Assembly: GCF_002573715.1 (NCBI RefSeq)
Contig: NZ_PDHM01000012.1
Location: 497,368-561,367 of the forward strand
DNA length: 64,000 bases
Source of the DNA: Paenibacillus sp. EZ-K15
Lineage (GTDB): Bacteria > Bacillota > Bacilli > Paenibacillales > Paenibacillaceae
Reading direction: 5' to 3'
Shown here: one piece after another, positions 51,849 to 60,897 of the stretch
Numbering within the stretch: the stretch's first letter is position 1
Layout: every line of letters starts with the position of its first letter
The notes under the pieces: model-generated
The model's input: only the letters and a program-made list of their open reading frames with translations
The model's database searches: none
What the model was told of the DNA's origin: nothing
Program-made: the position numbers and the translations under genes

Positions 51849-53996
51849 TTAATGGATGAGCTTCGAGGCTTTCGCTTTGCGGACGAGACCGCCGCTGGCC
51901 CGGTTGATCGGCTTCTTGAGTGCAATCCCGATCATCAACGCAATTGCCGCGAAGATCAGCATGAACAGGACATCCCGGACGACAATATCCCATAGAATGC
52001 CGCCAACGGCTTCCCGCATCATGCTAATGGCGTAGGTGAATGGCAGATACGGATGCAATGCTTGGAAGAACGGCGGTGTCATCTGGATCGGAAACGTTCC
52101 GCCTGCGCCTGCAAGCTGCAGCACGAGCAGTACGATGGCCATCGCTTTTCCGACATTACCGAATACGGACACCAGCGTATATACAATCAGCATGAAGATG
52201 GTGCTGATTAGCAGCGCAAACAAGATGAACCAGCCCGGATTCACCACATAGGTTCCCAGCAAATAGATATCACCCAGGGTGACGAATAGCGCTTGGAACA
52301 GGGCAATGGTCAGAAAGGTTAAATAGCGTCCGAAGTAAACCTCGATGCTGCGGAAGCTTCTCTCTTCATCATGAACCTCAACGGAGAGCAGGGAAACAAG
52401 CAGCAGGGCACCTACCCACAAGGATAGCGTCGTGAAGAAGGGAGACATGGCGGACCCGTAGTTCGGGATAGGGTAGAGTCGATTCTCTTCCAGCGTAACA
52501 GGCTCGGCAAAAAACTGGCTTTCGAGCTCGAAATTATTTTGAAGCAAATCGATTACCTCTTGGATATCCCCTGCAGCTTCCATCTCACGCAGCCGATTCG
52601 CCAGCTGTGTAATTCGAAGCTCGGCCTCCGGCAGACGGCTTTGGGCCAGCTGCACTTCTTCGCCGCCTACCTTAAGCCCTTTCCAGGCATCTTTGAGCAA
52701 ATGCTGAATGTCGGGGACGCTGGCAAGCGCCTGGGTCAGCTCCTGCTGAACACGCTTGGCCGTGCCTGCGCCCTTGGTGAAGGCTTTGCTTATCGCTGGA
52801 CCGATCTCCGTATCGTATCGGCTTAACACCGTGTTGGTTAGTCCCGTAATGTCATCGTTTAGCTTCTTCAGCTTATCGATGGCATCTGCAGGTGTTTCTT
52901 CTCCCCGTTCCACGGCTTGGGCTATGGTTTGGAGCACGGTTTGGGCTGAGGTCCATCGTGCGGCAATATCCTCAAGCTTCGCCGCCCCGGAAGCTGCCGC
53001 CGGGGAGATCGAGCCCAGTCGCTTGAACAATTGACCCAGCCGGGCCGCGGCTTGCGCTGCTGTCTTTGCGCGTTCCTGCGCAGCGTTCAGGCGGCTGGCA
53101 AGCTCCTTCGGATCGATGTCGGCTTGTCCTAGAGCGTCCAGCACTTGCGAGAGCGCTCCGGTGGTTGCAGCCAGTACCTCCAAGTCCTGACGCAGAGCAG
53201 GCTCCAGCGATTTCGAGGCGCCAGCGGCCTCATTCGCGAACTCCGCCAGCGCACCGGCAATGGCCTTGCCGTCCGTTGCAATCTCTTCAAGGCGAGGCAG
53301 AGCGGTGCCGGCTTGCTGAACCAATCGGTTGGCCAGCTTAATATCCTTTGCAGCTGTGCCCACCGCTTCATTGAGCTCCGGAAAGCTTTTTTCAAGCCGG
53401 AACAGAAGATTTCGTACTTTATTGATGGCCGGGAGCTGGTTCTCGATCTCAATCCCGAGTGTGTTGAAAATCTCGAAGATGGTGCCGTTGGCGGTTTTGA
53501 TGAAATTTTTGCTGATTTCCTCTACAACACCGGATGCGCCCTTGGCCGTCACTTTGGGAGAAATGGCGTTGATTTTCTCGTTTGTATAATAGAGGATCTG
53601 AGCTTTGACAGGCTCATTGCTCAGCACGGTGCCGATCCGGGCAGAGAAGTTCTCCGGAATAATGATGGCGGCATAATCATCACCGTGCCGTACACCCTGA
53701 ATGGCGTTCTCACTATCCTCCGTAAACCGCCACCCCAGCTTCTCATTGTGATGGAGGGACTCCACGATTTCTTTACCCAGGTTAATGGGCTGGTCGCGAA
53801 GAGTGGTGCCTTTATCCAGGTTGGCAACGGCAATGGATACGCCGGAGGTCTGGCCATAGGGATCCCAAGAGGCCTCAATGTTAAACCAGGCATACAGAGA
53901 AGGAAGAATAGCAAGCCCGGTTATGATGACTCCTGCAGCCCAATTACGGATGATTCTATGGATATCGGCAGAATATATGTGGAGGATATTCTTCAT
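51849..53996 (-). CDS. YhgE/Pip family membrane protein
   Basis: 715 residues. The N-terminus (IHRIIRNWAAGVIITGLAIL, SLYAWFNIEASWDPYGQTSG) and GIRHGDDYAAIIIPENFS-like region are diagnostic of the YhgE/Pip N-terminal domain. A ~350-residue extracytoplasmic coiled-coil-rich middle with many Ala/Leu heptads follows. The C-terminus has six membrane helices of ABC-2 type (FFTTLSLWVGALLLVSLLSV, PYLPFTYAISMMREAVGG). Relatives include phage-infection protein Pip and type VII secretion proteins EsaA/YueB. No other T7SS gene is here. ATG 53996 follows AGGAG. Confidence 0.88.
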   Translation of the reverse strand: MKNILHIYSADIHRIIRNWAAGVIITGLAILPSLYAWFNIEASWDPYGQTSGVSIAVANLDKGTTLRDQPINLGKEIVESLHHNEKLGWRFTEDSENAIQGVRHGDDYAAIIIPENFSARIGTVLSNEPVKAQILYYTNEKINAISPKVTAKGASGVVEEISKNFIKTANGTIFEIFNTLGIEIENQLPAINKVRNLLFRLEKSFPELNEAVGTAAKDIKLANRLVQQAGTALPRLEEIATDGKAIAGALAEFANEAAGASKSLEPALRQDLEVLAATTGALSQVLDALGQADIDPKELASRLNAAQERAKTAAQAAARLGQLFKRLGSISPAAASGAAKLEDIAARWTSAQTVLQTIAQAVERGEETPADAIDKLKKLNDDITGLTNTVLSRYDTEIGPAISKAFTKGAGTAKRVQQELTQALASVPDIQHLLKDAWKGLKVGGEEVQLAQSRLPEAELRITQLANRLREMEAAGDIQEVIDLLQNNFELESQFFAEPVTLEENRLYPIPNYGSAMSPFFTTLSLWVGALLLVSLLSVEVHDEERSFRSIEVYFGRYLTFLTIALFQALFVTLGDIYLLGTYVVNPGWFILFALLISTIFMLIVYTLVSVFGNVGKAMAIVLLVLQLAGAGGTFPIQMTPPFFQALHPYLPFTYAISMMREAVGGILWDIVVRDVLFMLIFAAIALMIGIALKKPINRASGGLVRKAKASKLIH

Positions 53997-54025
53997 GCGC
54001 GCTCCTGTCTTGTACGTAGTTGGTG

Positions 54026-54412
54026 CTAGTATGCCGCAAAATCCGTGCCAAGATACGAAACGAGCCGATCCTTTATCTCTTCCTTCAGGGAGTGCCATTC
54101 GCAGAGCAGACTGCATTCATATCCGCGGCACAAATACTGAACCTGCAACCCTTCCGCGGCTGTACGGCTCTGGCTACGAATCCGGATGCCGCGCCGCCTC
54201 ATCTGCTGCTGCATGATCCAGGCATGATCCGAATCTTCTTTTTTAATTAGCTGCAGATTTAAGATATAGAGGTCAGCCATTTTGAGTGTAAGGGTCTTGA
54301 GAATTTGAATATCCCGCTCGAGAACAGACTGAATGAAGTGATGCAGCAGATAATCTCGGATCAGGACTTCGTCTTCTAGTGAAGGCGGAGGAGGCGTGGA
54401 AGGCTTCATCAT
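54026..54412 (-). CDS. Hypothetical protein upstream of the YhgE gene
   Basis: 128 residues starting at ATG 54412 with AGGAT nine bases upstream (a GTG at 54421 is too close to it). It is predicted soluble and mostly helical: SLEDEVLIRDYLLHHFIQSV, then ILKTLTLKMADLYILNLQLI, and a Cys-containing C-terminus (YLCRGYECSLLCEWHSLKEE). No known domain was recognised. It is 29 bp upstream of and cotranscribable with the YhgE-type gene, so it may be its partner or regulator. Confidence 0.6.
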   Translation of the reverse strand: MMKPSTPPPPSLEDEVLIRDYLLHHFIQSVLERDIQILKTLTLKMADLYILNLQLIKKEDSDHAWIMQQQMRRRGIRIRSQSRTAAEGLQVQYLCRGYECSLLCEWHSLKEEIKDRLVSYLGTDFAAY

Positions 54413-54556
54413 GAGAGACACATCCTAAGACATGAAATGAATAAGAACATATGTTCTATCATACACATAGTATGCCAACAATATACGGCGTGCAACCATT
54501 AAATATTGGCAATTGTTTATTGATCCCAGTGGATTCATGGCGGCATATGGTTTACA

Positions 54557-54581
54557 CTCCTGATAACTGCATTATCAGGAG
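54557..54581 (+). promoter_or_regulatory. Perfect inverted repeat covering the Crp/Fnr gene RBS
   Basis: CTCCTGATAA (54557-54566) and TTATCAGGAG (54572-54581) pair exactly around CTGCA. The right arm holds the AGGAGG ribosome binding site of the Crp/Fnr gene, so the RNA hairpin would hide it. The dyad does not fit the FNR (TTGAT-N4-ATCAA) spacing. Confidence 0.55.
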
Positions 54582-54592
54582 GCGATTCATTA

Positions 54593-55102
54593 ATGATTCT
54601 TCATAAAGGCGAAATATTGTTCAGGCAAGGGGATAGCGGGGACCATCTATATCACATCCGGAGCGGATTGTTCAAGGTGACCCGTCTCCATCCGAACGGC
54701 AATATAGTGCTTTTCAATATTTTATATCCTGGTGAAACGGTGCCGCATCATTCGTTGATCAGCCCGAAGGAGACACATGGAACGGCGATCGCTCTGATCC
54801 AGAGCGAAGTGGAGCTCATATCGGCTGAAGCTTGGTACCGCCAGCTCGAGGAGGATCCACAGAAACCGCTCGAGGTCGCCAGATTGCTGCAGGAAAAGGT
54901 GCGGTTCATGCAGATGAGGCTCGATCATTTGACGGTGGGAGGTCCTGCGGAGCGGCTTGAACTGCTGATCCAGTGGCTGGATGAGTATTCACAGGGAATA
55001 CACTTGACCGAGTATCTGACTCAGGAAGAGATCGGACAGCTGATCGGCGTGAGAAGAGAAACGGTAAACCGGCTGCTGCGGGAACAGGGCAAGCACATCT
55101 AG
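54593..55102 (+). CDS. Crp/Fnr family transcriptional regulator
   Basis: 169 residues, short for the family because the first strands of the cyclic-nucleotide-binding fold are missing. Beta-barrel motifs FRQGDSGDHLYHIRSGLFKV and NILYPGETVPHHSLIS, a dimerisation helix (LQEKVRFMQMRLDHLTVGG) and the HTH LTQEEIGQLIGVRRETVNRL are clear. It has no cysteine at all, so it carries no Fe-S cluster as in Fnr. AGGAGG lies 12 bases before the ATG within a hairpin. It converges on flavohemoglobin, and a role in nitrosative or oxygen response is plausible but unproven. Confidence 0.88.
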   Translation: MILHKGEILFRQGDSGDHLYHIRSGLFKVTRLHPNGNIVLFNILYPGETVPHHSLISPKETHGTAIALIQSEVELISAEAWYRQLEEDPQKPLEVARLLQEKVRFMQMRLDHLTVGGPAERLELLIQWLDEYSQGIHLTEYLTQEEIGQLIGVRRETVNRLLREQGKHI

Positions 55103-55190
55103 CCCGAAATTTGCGGACGATATAAACGGGGCAGGATACATAGGAACTTCTTCGCAGAATAATCGTTGACAGCAAGTATGTTCAACCCAA

Positions 55191-55227
55191 AAAGGGTGCC
55201 TGTCTTTATGCAAGACAGGCACCCTTT
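55191..55227. terminator. Very strong terminator between the Crp/Fnr and hmp genes
   Basis: AAAGGGTGCCTGTCTT (55191-55206) and AAGACAGGCACCCTTT (55212-55227) form a perfect 16-bp stem with a 5-base loop; usable by both convergent genes. Confidence 0.85.
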
Positions 55228-55256
55228 GATTAGGTTTGACTCCGTAATATGGTTAA

Positions 55257-56462
55257 TTAATCTTCCAATGTACCTGCCGGGCCAAAGAATTCATAATGAA
55301 TCCGGTCGGAAGGTACCTCCATGGATTTCAGTTGACTGTTAACGGCACGCATGAACGGAACCGGACCGCAGAAGTAGAAGTCGGCTTTCGCATCGACGGT
55401 TTTGCGAAGGAAATCAAGATCAATATAGCCTGCTTGGTGGCACTGATCCTCCGATTCCGGCTGTTCATAAATGACGTAAGAGGTTAGCTGCGGATGCTTG
55501 GAGGCGAGTGCATCGATATGAGACTTCATTGCATGCTGACTACCGCACTTGGCCGCATGGATAAAGGTTACTTTCCGGCCGGGTTGATTCAGCAGCACGG
55601 TTTCCAGCATAGCCACCATCGGGGTCAAACCGACACCGCCGCTGATCAAGGCAAGCGGAAGGTCACTGTCCGTATCCAGGGTAAATGTACCGGCCGGAGC
55701 CGTGACCTCGAGAACGGTCCCAACCTCAGCCTGACGGTGCAGCCAAGTGGAGACGATGCCGGCAGGTTTTCCTTCTAACTCATCCTCACGCTTGACCGTT
55801 ATTCTGTAGTAAGGCTGACCCGGTGCGGACGAGAGACTGTAATGACGATTATGATAATAGGTTTCACCTTCAGGTTTTACCCGGAGCGTAATGTATTGAC
55901 CGGGTTCATAAGCGGAAATCTCACCGCCATCCTGTGGGAGCAGATAAAAGGAAGTGATGACAGAGCTTTCTTCCACCTTCCGGTCAATCACGAAATTACG
56001 GTATCCGCTCCAACCGCCGGTCTCGTTCGCGGCTTGTTGGTACATATCTGCTTCAATGCCGATGAAGACATCGGCAATGGCGCCGTAAGCTTCGCCCCAG
56101 GCCTCGATAATTTCGGGTGTTGCGGCATCTCCCAGCACTTCCTTCATGGCGGCGAGCAGTGTTTCGCCGACGATTGGATAATGCTCGGGCAAAATGTTTA
56201 ATGCCCGGTGCTTGTGTCCGATCTGCTTAACAACCGGCACGATCGCTTCAAGACGGTCGATATGGGCTGCGGCGGCGTACACGGCATTGGCAAGGGCAAA
56301 GGGCTGTTTTCCTTCTCGTTGATTCGCATGGTTGAATATGTTAAGAAGCTCCGGATGATGATGAAATAATTTTTGGTAAAATGCAGTCGTGATTGCCGTT
56401 CCATGAGTTTCAAGAACAGGAACGGTCGATTTAACGACTTCAATCGTATGCTGGCTTAACAT
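55257..56462 (-). CDS. hmp: Flavohemoglobin, nitric oxide dioxygenase
   Basis: 401 residues, full family length. The globin domain is LSQHTIEVVKSTVPVLETHG, then FYQKLFHHHPELLNIFNHAN and VKQIGHKHRALNI (proximal His region). The FAD domain has the YNRHYSLSSAP-type motif (YHNRHYSLSSAPG), and the NAD domain has LALISGGVGLTPMVAML and FYFCGPVPFMRAVN. It converts NO and O2 to nitrate with NAD(P)H. ATG 56462 follows GGGGGAG. It is monocistronic and convergent with a Crp/Fnr-type regulator that may control it. Confidence 0.95.
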   Translation of the reverse strand: MLSQHTIEVVKSTVPVLETHGTAITTAFYQKLFHHHPELLNIFNHANQREGKQPFALANAVYAAAAHIDRLEAIVPVVKQIGHKHRALNILPEHYPIVGETLLAAMKEVLGDAATPEIIEAWGEAYGAIADVFIGIEADMYQQAANETGGWSGYRNFVIDRKVEESSVITSFYLLPQDGGEISAYEPGQYITLRVKPEGETYYHNRHYSLSSAPGQPYYRITVKREDELEGKPAGIVSTWLHRQAEVGTVLEVTAPAGTFTLDTDSDLPLALISGGVGLTPMVAMLETVLLNQPGRKVTFIHAAKCGSQHAMKSHIDALASKHPQLTSYVIYEQPESEDQCHQAGYIDLDFLRKTVDAKADFYFCGPVPFMRAVNSQLKSMEVPSDRIHYEFFGPAGTLED

Positions 56463-56678
56463 GTGGACTCCCCCTGATTCATAAGTCGAATTCGTGTTCA
56501 ATTTAAGTATAGACAAGGGAAGAAAGGGTACTTGTGATTTTGGTCACATCGGATTTAGCGAATATGTGAACAGAACAGCGATATTTTTATGGGGGAGAGT
56601 TCTGAAAGCGAGTTTTTTTACATATTTCATATATATATTCCAGTTCATTCTAGCCAGCTGTTTAGCTTGTATGCCAAC

Positions 56679-56951
56679 TGTGTTATAATAATATTAGCAG
56701 TCTAATTAAAACGAGAAAGGATCAGGATACCATGTGTCCCCGAAGGACGAATCCCCAAAGGACGATTTGGAAACGTTATGATCTCTCATACACATAGCTT
56801 CCTTCGTAGAGCGAAGTCGGACGTCTGAAGACAAGGACGGTCTCTCACGAAAGGATGGGAACTATGGTTCGAAGGATGAACTCCTCCAGGTTGCCTCTAT
56901 GTAGAGATTGGCCTATGTCTGACCAATCTACTACGACAAGAGGGATCCTGT
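56679..56951 (+). promoter_or_regulatory. Promoter and long GGA-rich leader of the YitT-type gene
   Basis: An extended -10 (TGTTATAAT around 56680-56690) starts a ~250-nt untranslated leader. It contains AAGGAYG at 56743, 56758, 56833, 56851 and 56872 plus AAGGATC at 56717, several inside small hairpins, and CAGGAT near its 5' end can pair with ATCCTG next to the gene's ribosome binding site (56944-56950). No riboswitch class was recognised and there is no T-run terminator. Translation control by an RNA fold or by a GGA-binding protein such as CsrA is possible. Confidence 0.5.
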
Positions 56952-57644
56952 ATGAGGAAAAGACAAAACACAATTATCACGATGTCGGCGATGTTGTTCG
57001 GAACGTTTTTAATGGCTTTTACGTATTATCACATTAATTTTCACAATCATTTAACTGAAGGCGGCTTTGTCGGCCTTGCGCTGCTTGGCAAATATGCGCT
57101 TGATATTCCGCCTGCATTAAGTATGGTCCTCATGGACATACCGGTTCTGCTGATTGCCTTGTTTATCAAAGGTCGGAAGTTCATTATCAATACCGTTGTT
57201 GCGGCGAGCATGTTCACGTTGTTCTACGCATTGATCGAGCGGTATTCCACGCTTGTGATCGATCTGAATCATAACTTGCTGGCAGCCGCGCTGCTGTCCG
57301 GTTTATTGACGGGCTTTGGCGCTGGTATCGTGCTCCGCTATGGCGGGGCGACAGGCGGTGACGACGTGATCTCCGTGCTGTTCAGCGAGTGGAGCGGGCT
57401 TAAGGTAGGGACGGTGTTTTTCCTGATGGATGCCGTAGTTCTGCTATTATCGCTATTCTACATGCCATTGGTTGAAACCTTATATACTATATTAGCCGTA
57501 TCGATTGCCGGACAAGTGATCACCATCACAGTGACGTACGGTACCGAGAAAACGGAAAAGAAACCGATTCGGAAGGCGGTCCGTGCCCCAAGCACTCCGG
57601 TTACTCCGAAGACAGCGCAGCCAACTGTTAGCGGCCGTTCATAA
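56952..57644 (+). CDS. YitT family (DUF161) membrane protein, short form
   Basis: 230 residues. Five or so membrane helices carry the YitT pattern: an early FHNHLTEGGFVGLALLGKYA, then LLSGLLTGFGAGIVLRYGGA with TGGDDVISVLFSEWSG after it. The cytoplasmic DUF2179 domain usual in this family is replaced by a short Pro/Thr/Lys-rich tail (KKPIRKAVRAPSTPVTPKTA). Function is unknown. The ATG at 56952 has AGAGGGATCC before it, inside a structured leader. The gene is monocistronic and ends at a terminator. Confidence 0.8.
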   Translation: MRKRQNTIITMSAMLFGTFLMAFTYYHINFHNHLTEGGFVGLALLGKYALDIPPALSMVLMDIPVLLIALFIKGRKFIINTVVAASMFTLFYALIERYSTLVIDLNHNLLAAALLSGLLTGFGAGIVLRYGGATGGDDVISVLFSEWSGLKVGTVFFLMDAVVLLLSLFYMPLVETLYTILAVSIAGQVITITVTYGTEKTEKKPIRKAVRAPSTPVTPKTAQPTVSGRS

Positions 57645-57659
57645 TACGGTCCAACTAAG

Positions 57660-57694
57660 AGAAGCTCACCCGCATGCAGGGTGAGCTTCTTTCG
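57660..57694. terminator. Terminator after the YitT-type gene
   Basis: AGAAGCTCACCC (57660-57671) and GGGTGAGCTTCT (57679-57690) form a perfect 12-bp stem followed by TTTC. Confidence 0.8.
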
Positions 57695-57712
57695 TATATC
57701 TATGATGTTAGG

Positions 57713-57895
57713 TTACTCCTCGTCTTTGGGATGATTCTCATCCCATTCCTGTGCCTTGGCGGTGGCGATAGCGATGGCACGTCCTTCGTCGTAGTCTTCC
57801 TCCAGCAGGGCATTGGCAATTTCCACGGCTTTATTCCTCACCCGCGGCTCTAGATTTTTCATGGATGGCGGATAATCATGTTTGTTCCAAGGCAT
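57713..57895 (-). CDS. Small YdaT-like conserved protein
   Basis: 60 residues: PWNKHDYPPSMKNLEPRVRN leads into EIANALLEEDYDEGRAIAIA and ends with an acidic KDEE tail. The block resembles Bacillus YdaT-type small proteins, recalled from memory. It is cytoplasmic and helical with no catalytic motif; function unknown. ATG 57895 follows GGAGGG; seven further codons upstream lack a site. Confidence 0.75.
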   Translation of the reverse strand: MPWNKHDYPPSMKNLEPRVRNKAVEIANALLEEDYDEGRAIAIATAKAQEWDENHPKDEE

Positions 57896-57978
57896 ATTGC
57901 GATCCCTCCAGTTCAACTGTTATTCGTATGTAGTGTATATTACCCCGTGTAACCAAATTGAATAAGCGTGTTCAATGG

Positions 57979-58018
57979 CACAAAAAAAGTACATTGCCCC
58001 CTGAAGGACAATGCACTT
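57979..58018 (-). terminator. Terminator of the msrAB gene
   Basis: On the minus strand AAGTGCATTGTCC (from 58018) pairs with GGCAATGTACTT (to 57987) with two mismatched positions, followed by a run of T. Confidence 0.72.
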
Positions 58019-58031
58019 GGGATACTTCGAT

Positions 58032-58997
58032 TTATTCAAACAGCTGCAAATACTCGCCATAACCTTCCTTTTGCATCTCTTCCTTCGGTACAAACCGCAG
58101 TGCCGCGGAATTGATGCAGTAACGAAGTCCGTTCGGTCCAGGACCGTCGTCAAATACATGGCCGAGGTGCGAGTCTCCTTTTTTGCTTCTTACCTCGGTA
58201 CGGACCATCATATGGGTGAGATCCATTTTTTCCTTGATGTTGTATTCGCGAATCGGACGGGTGAAGCTCGGCCATCCGCAGCCGGCATCATATTTGTCCG
58301 TAGAGCTGAAGAGCGGCTCACCGGATACGATGTCCACGTAAATGCCTTCTCCGTGATGGTCCCAGAACTCATTGTGGAACGGAGGTTCGGTTGCGTTATT
58401 CTGGGTTACTTCATATTGGATCGGTGTCAGGCGCTGTTTAAGCTCGGCGGGGTCTACCGAATCCGACCAGTGCTGCTCAATGAAATCCTCGCGTCCTGAG
58501 CCTTTGCGATAGCGTTTGTAATGGCTCGGATTTTTCTTGTGATAATCCTGATGGTATTCTTCAGCTTCATAGAAAGTGCTGGCTGGTATGATGGGCGTCA
58601 CGATCGGCCCGTCGAATCGTCCGCTAACAGCTACCTCTTCTTTGGATTGTTCCGCAAGCTTGCGCTGCTCCTCCGTATGGTAAAAAATAGCGGTCCGGTA
58701 AGATGTCCCCCGATCATGGAATTGTCCGCCCTCATCCGTAGGATCGATTTGCTGCCAGAAGAGCTCAAGCAGCTTTTCATAAGGGAACACTTCCGGGTTA
58801 TATGTGATTTGAACGGCCTCGTAATGACCCGTTGTATCAGAGCATACCTCTTCATAGGTCGGATTTTCCTTATGGCCGCCGGTATAGCCGGAAACGACCT
58901 TCAGAATGCCCGGCAGCTCATCAAAAGGAGAGACCATACACCAGAAGCAGCCTCCCGCAAAGGTAGCCAATTCACTTGGGGTTGAACGATTATTCAT
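58032..58997 (-). CDS. msrAB: Bifunctional methionine sulfoxide reductase MsrA/MsrB
   Basis: 321 residues. The N-terminal MsrA domain (~1-160) has the catalytic Cys in [18 protein letters not shown] and [15 protein letters not shown]. The C-terminal MsrB domain (~180-321) has [31 protein letters not shown] (first Cys of the CxxC-lacking form) and [12 protein letters not shown], which carries the catalytic Cys. It reduces S- and R-methionine sulfoxide in oxidised proteins. GGAGGG precedes the ATG. It stands alone between convergent and codirectional single genes. Confidence 0.95.
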   Translation of the reverse strand: MNNRSTPSELATFAGGCFWCMVSPFDELPGILKVVSGYTGGHKENPTYEEVCSDTTGHYEAVQITYNPEVFPYEKLLELFWQQIDPTDEGGQFHDRGTSYRTAIFYHTEEQRKLAEQSKEEVAVSGRFDGPIVTPIIPASTFYEAEEYHQDYHKKNPSHYKRYRKGSGREDFIEQHWSDSVDPAELKQRLTPIQYEVTQNNATEPPFHNEFWDHHGEGIYVDIVSGEPLFSSTDKYDAGCGWPSFTRPIREYNIKEKMDLTHMMVRTEVRSKKGDSHLGHVFDDGPGPNGLRYCINSAALRFVPKEEMQKEGYGEYLQLFE

Positions 58998-59088
58998 CTA
59001 TTATCCCTCCATCGTTATAACAATCTAAATGTAAGTCTTACTCTATATTATAATCATTTTGGTCAGGGAAACCAAAACAATGCTCCAT

Positions 59089-59700
59089 TTATGTCGGTCT
59101 CCCTTTATACCACCGGATAGCGGCCAGGCACAGAACGGTAATCAGCATGAGTCCGCCCGCGATACTCGCAAAGAGGAGCGGATGATCGGCAAACCCGCTG
59201 CCTAGCCAAGCATACAGGAGAATCGCAGGGATTTTACCGATGGCTGAGGCGGTTGTGTACGTCCAGAATGGTATGGAGGCGACACCAGCATAAATATTGA
59301 CGGCCATTTGCGGTATGATGGGCAGTAGGCGCGCGAGCAGGATCGACTGAAAGGGGCGCCGTTCCACCACGGCTGTGAACCTATGGACAGCCGCATATTT
59401 GCTGAGCAGTCGCCTGCCGGGCTCCTGGTACAAGGACCGTACAGCCGCGTACAGTATGACGGCCGCTATCGTGGTTCCGAACCACGAAATGGCAGCAGCC
59501 CAGACGGTTCCATATGCATAGCCAAGAATAGCGATGATGACTTTGTAGGGTGCAATGGGAAATAAGGCAAGCAGGGTTGCCAGTAGGATCATCAGGTAGA
59601 GTGGGGGATTTCCTCCTAGCCAGTCCATGATTTCTTGTCTGTATGCAAAAGCCAGCGTCAGTGCTGTTGTATAAATTGCGGGTATGATCCATCTCTTCAT
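59089..59700 (-). CDS. TVP38/TMEM64 family membrane protein
   Basis: 203 residues with five to six membrane helices. FPIAPYKVIIAILGYAYGTV, AISWFGTTIAAVILYAAVR and ILLARLLPIIPQMAVNIYAG are the conserved blocks of the SNARE-associated/DedA-like VTT domain. Some members move undecaprenyl phosphate or phospholipids across the membrane; the role here is unassigned. GTGAGG precedes the ATG at 59700. Monocistronic. Confidence 0.87.
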   Translation of the reverse strand: MKRWIIPAIYTTALTLAFAYRQEIMDWLGGNPPLYLMILLATLLALFPIAPYKVIIAILGYAYGTVWAAAISWFGTTIAAVILYAAVRSLYQEPGRRLLSKYAAVHRFTAVVERRPFQSILLARLLPIIPQMAVNIYAGVASIPFWTYTTASAIGKIPAILLYAWLGSGFADHPLLFASIAGGLMLITVLCLAAIRWYKGRPT

Positions 59701-59835
59701 GAAGAATCCTCACTTTGCGAAATTCAACCAGAATAGCACCATGATAGCAAAAAAACAGGAATACTGCCCACATTTCGGACAGCTAAGCATCGTATCTAGG
59801 GTGGAAAAAATTGAATATACAAGCGATTTTTCATA

Positions 59836-60050
59836 TGTTATAATATGTCCAACCGAATAGTTCCCAAAGGGGAGTAGCTTCATAAGTAAAGTCGTCATTA
59901 CGGGATTAACCATCCCCGGCTTTATTGGCAACGATTATGTTGTTTAGCGAGACCTTTGCCTGATTTATTTATGAATGAGGTGGAGGTCTATTTTTGCGCC
60001 CAAAAAACGCTGTAGACCTTATTAACTAAGGCAACAGCGTTTTTTTTGGA
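59836..60050 (+). ncRNA. yybP-ykoY (manganese) riboswitch
   Basis: An extended -10 (TGTTATAAT, 59836-59844) leads into AAAGGGGAGTAGC (59866-59878) and, further on, GCGAGACCTTTGCC (59947-59960), the two conserved strands of the yybP-ykoY aptamer. A terminator follows: AAAACGCTGT (60004-60013) with ACAGCGTTTT (60034-60043) and a T run. Its fixed position before a TerC-family gene matches the known association of this Mn2+ sensor. Mn binding would favour readthrough. Confidence 0.9.
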
Positions 60051-60103
60051 TGGAGGACATCGGTAGGTAAATCTAAAGAAAATGAAGAAAGGATGGGAGA
60101 AGC

Positions 60104-60805
60104 ATGGATTTGATGTCGATGGAATTTTGGACGGCGCTGCTATCGATTGTCCTCATTGACCTTGTGTTGGCAGGCGATAACGCGATTGTTATCGGGCTTG
60201 CCGCTCGTAATGTCCAGAAAGCGGACCAGAAGAAGGTCATCCTGTGGGGTACCGTCGGAGCGATTATCATTCGTATCGTGGCCACCCTCCTCGTTGTACA
60301 GCTCTTAATGATCCCTGGCTTACGCTTGATCGGTGGGTTTGCTCTGTTGTGGATTGCCTACAAGCTGATAGTGGATGAGAAGCAGCATGAAATTTCCGCT
60401 GGCAACCAGATGTGGGCGGCAATCCGCACGATTATTATTGCGGACGCGATGATGGGGCTGGATAACGTTCTTGCTGTAGCTGGCGCTGCTGGGGAAAGCT
60501 TCATGCTGGTTATTATCGGACTTGCGATTTCGGTTCCAATTATGGTGTGGGGCAGTACCATTATCCTGAAGTTGACGGATCGCTTTCCAATTATCATCAC
60601 GATCGGTGCTGCGGTGTTAGCCTGGACCGCATCGAAGATGATTGTGGAAGAGCCGATGATTCACAGCTGGTTTGCCAATGGCGTTCTGAAGTACGGTTTT
60701 GAAATTCTCGTTATCGCCATAATCATCAGTCTTGGAACTTGGATGAAGAAGAAGAATGACCAAAAAGCGAAGAGCAACCCGGTACAGGTCAAGATGGTCG
60801 ACTAA
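60104..60805 (+). CDS. TerC family membrane protein (YkoY-like), probable manganese exporter
   Basis: 233 residues with about seven helices. DLVLAGDNAIVIGLAARNVQ and ADAMMGLDNVLAVAGAAGES carry the paired acidic DN motifs of the TerC fold, likely metal ligands in the membrane. The yybP-ykoY riboswitch upstream shows manganese-dependent expression. Relatives export or deliver Mn2+ to exported metalloenzymes. GGATGGGAG precedes the ATG. Confidence 0.9.
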   Translation: MDLMSMEFWTALLSIVLIDLVLAGDNAIVIGLAARNVQKADQKKVILWGTVGAIIIRIVATLLVVQLLMIPGLRLIGGFALLWIAYKLIVDEKQHEISAGNQMWAAIRTIIIADAMMGLDNVLAVAGAAGESFMLVIIGLAISVPIMVWGSTIILKLTDRFPIIITIGAAVLAWTASKMIVEEPMIHSWFANGVLKYGFEILVIAIIISLGTWMKKKNDQKAKSNPVQVKMVD

Positions 60806-60897
60806 TCTAGACTTTGTATGAGCTCAAAGTAAACGGTATAATGTCTTCATGAACGAAGAGAGCGCCGAAGCCCTTTTCGCATGAGGAGGGGTAATAC

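Noticed and set aside
53145..54029. 294-codon plus-strand frame opposite the YhgE gene
   Set aside because: Shadow of the YhgE coding sequence; no family signature or start site.
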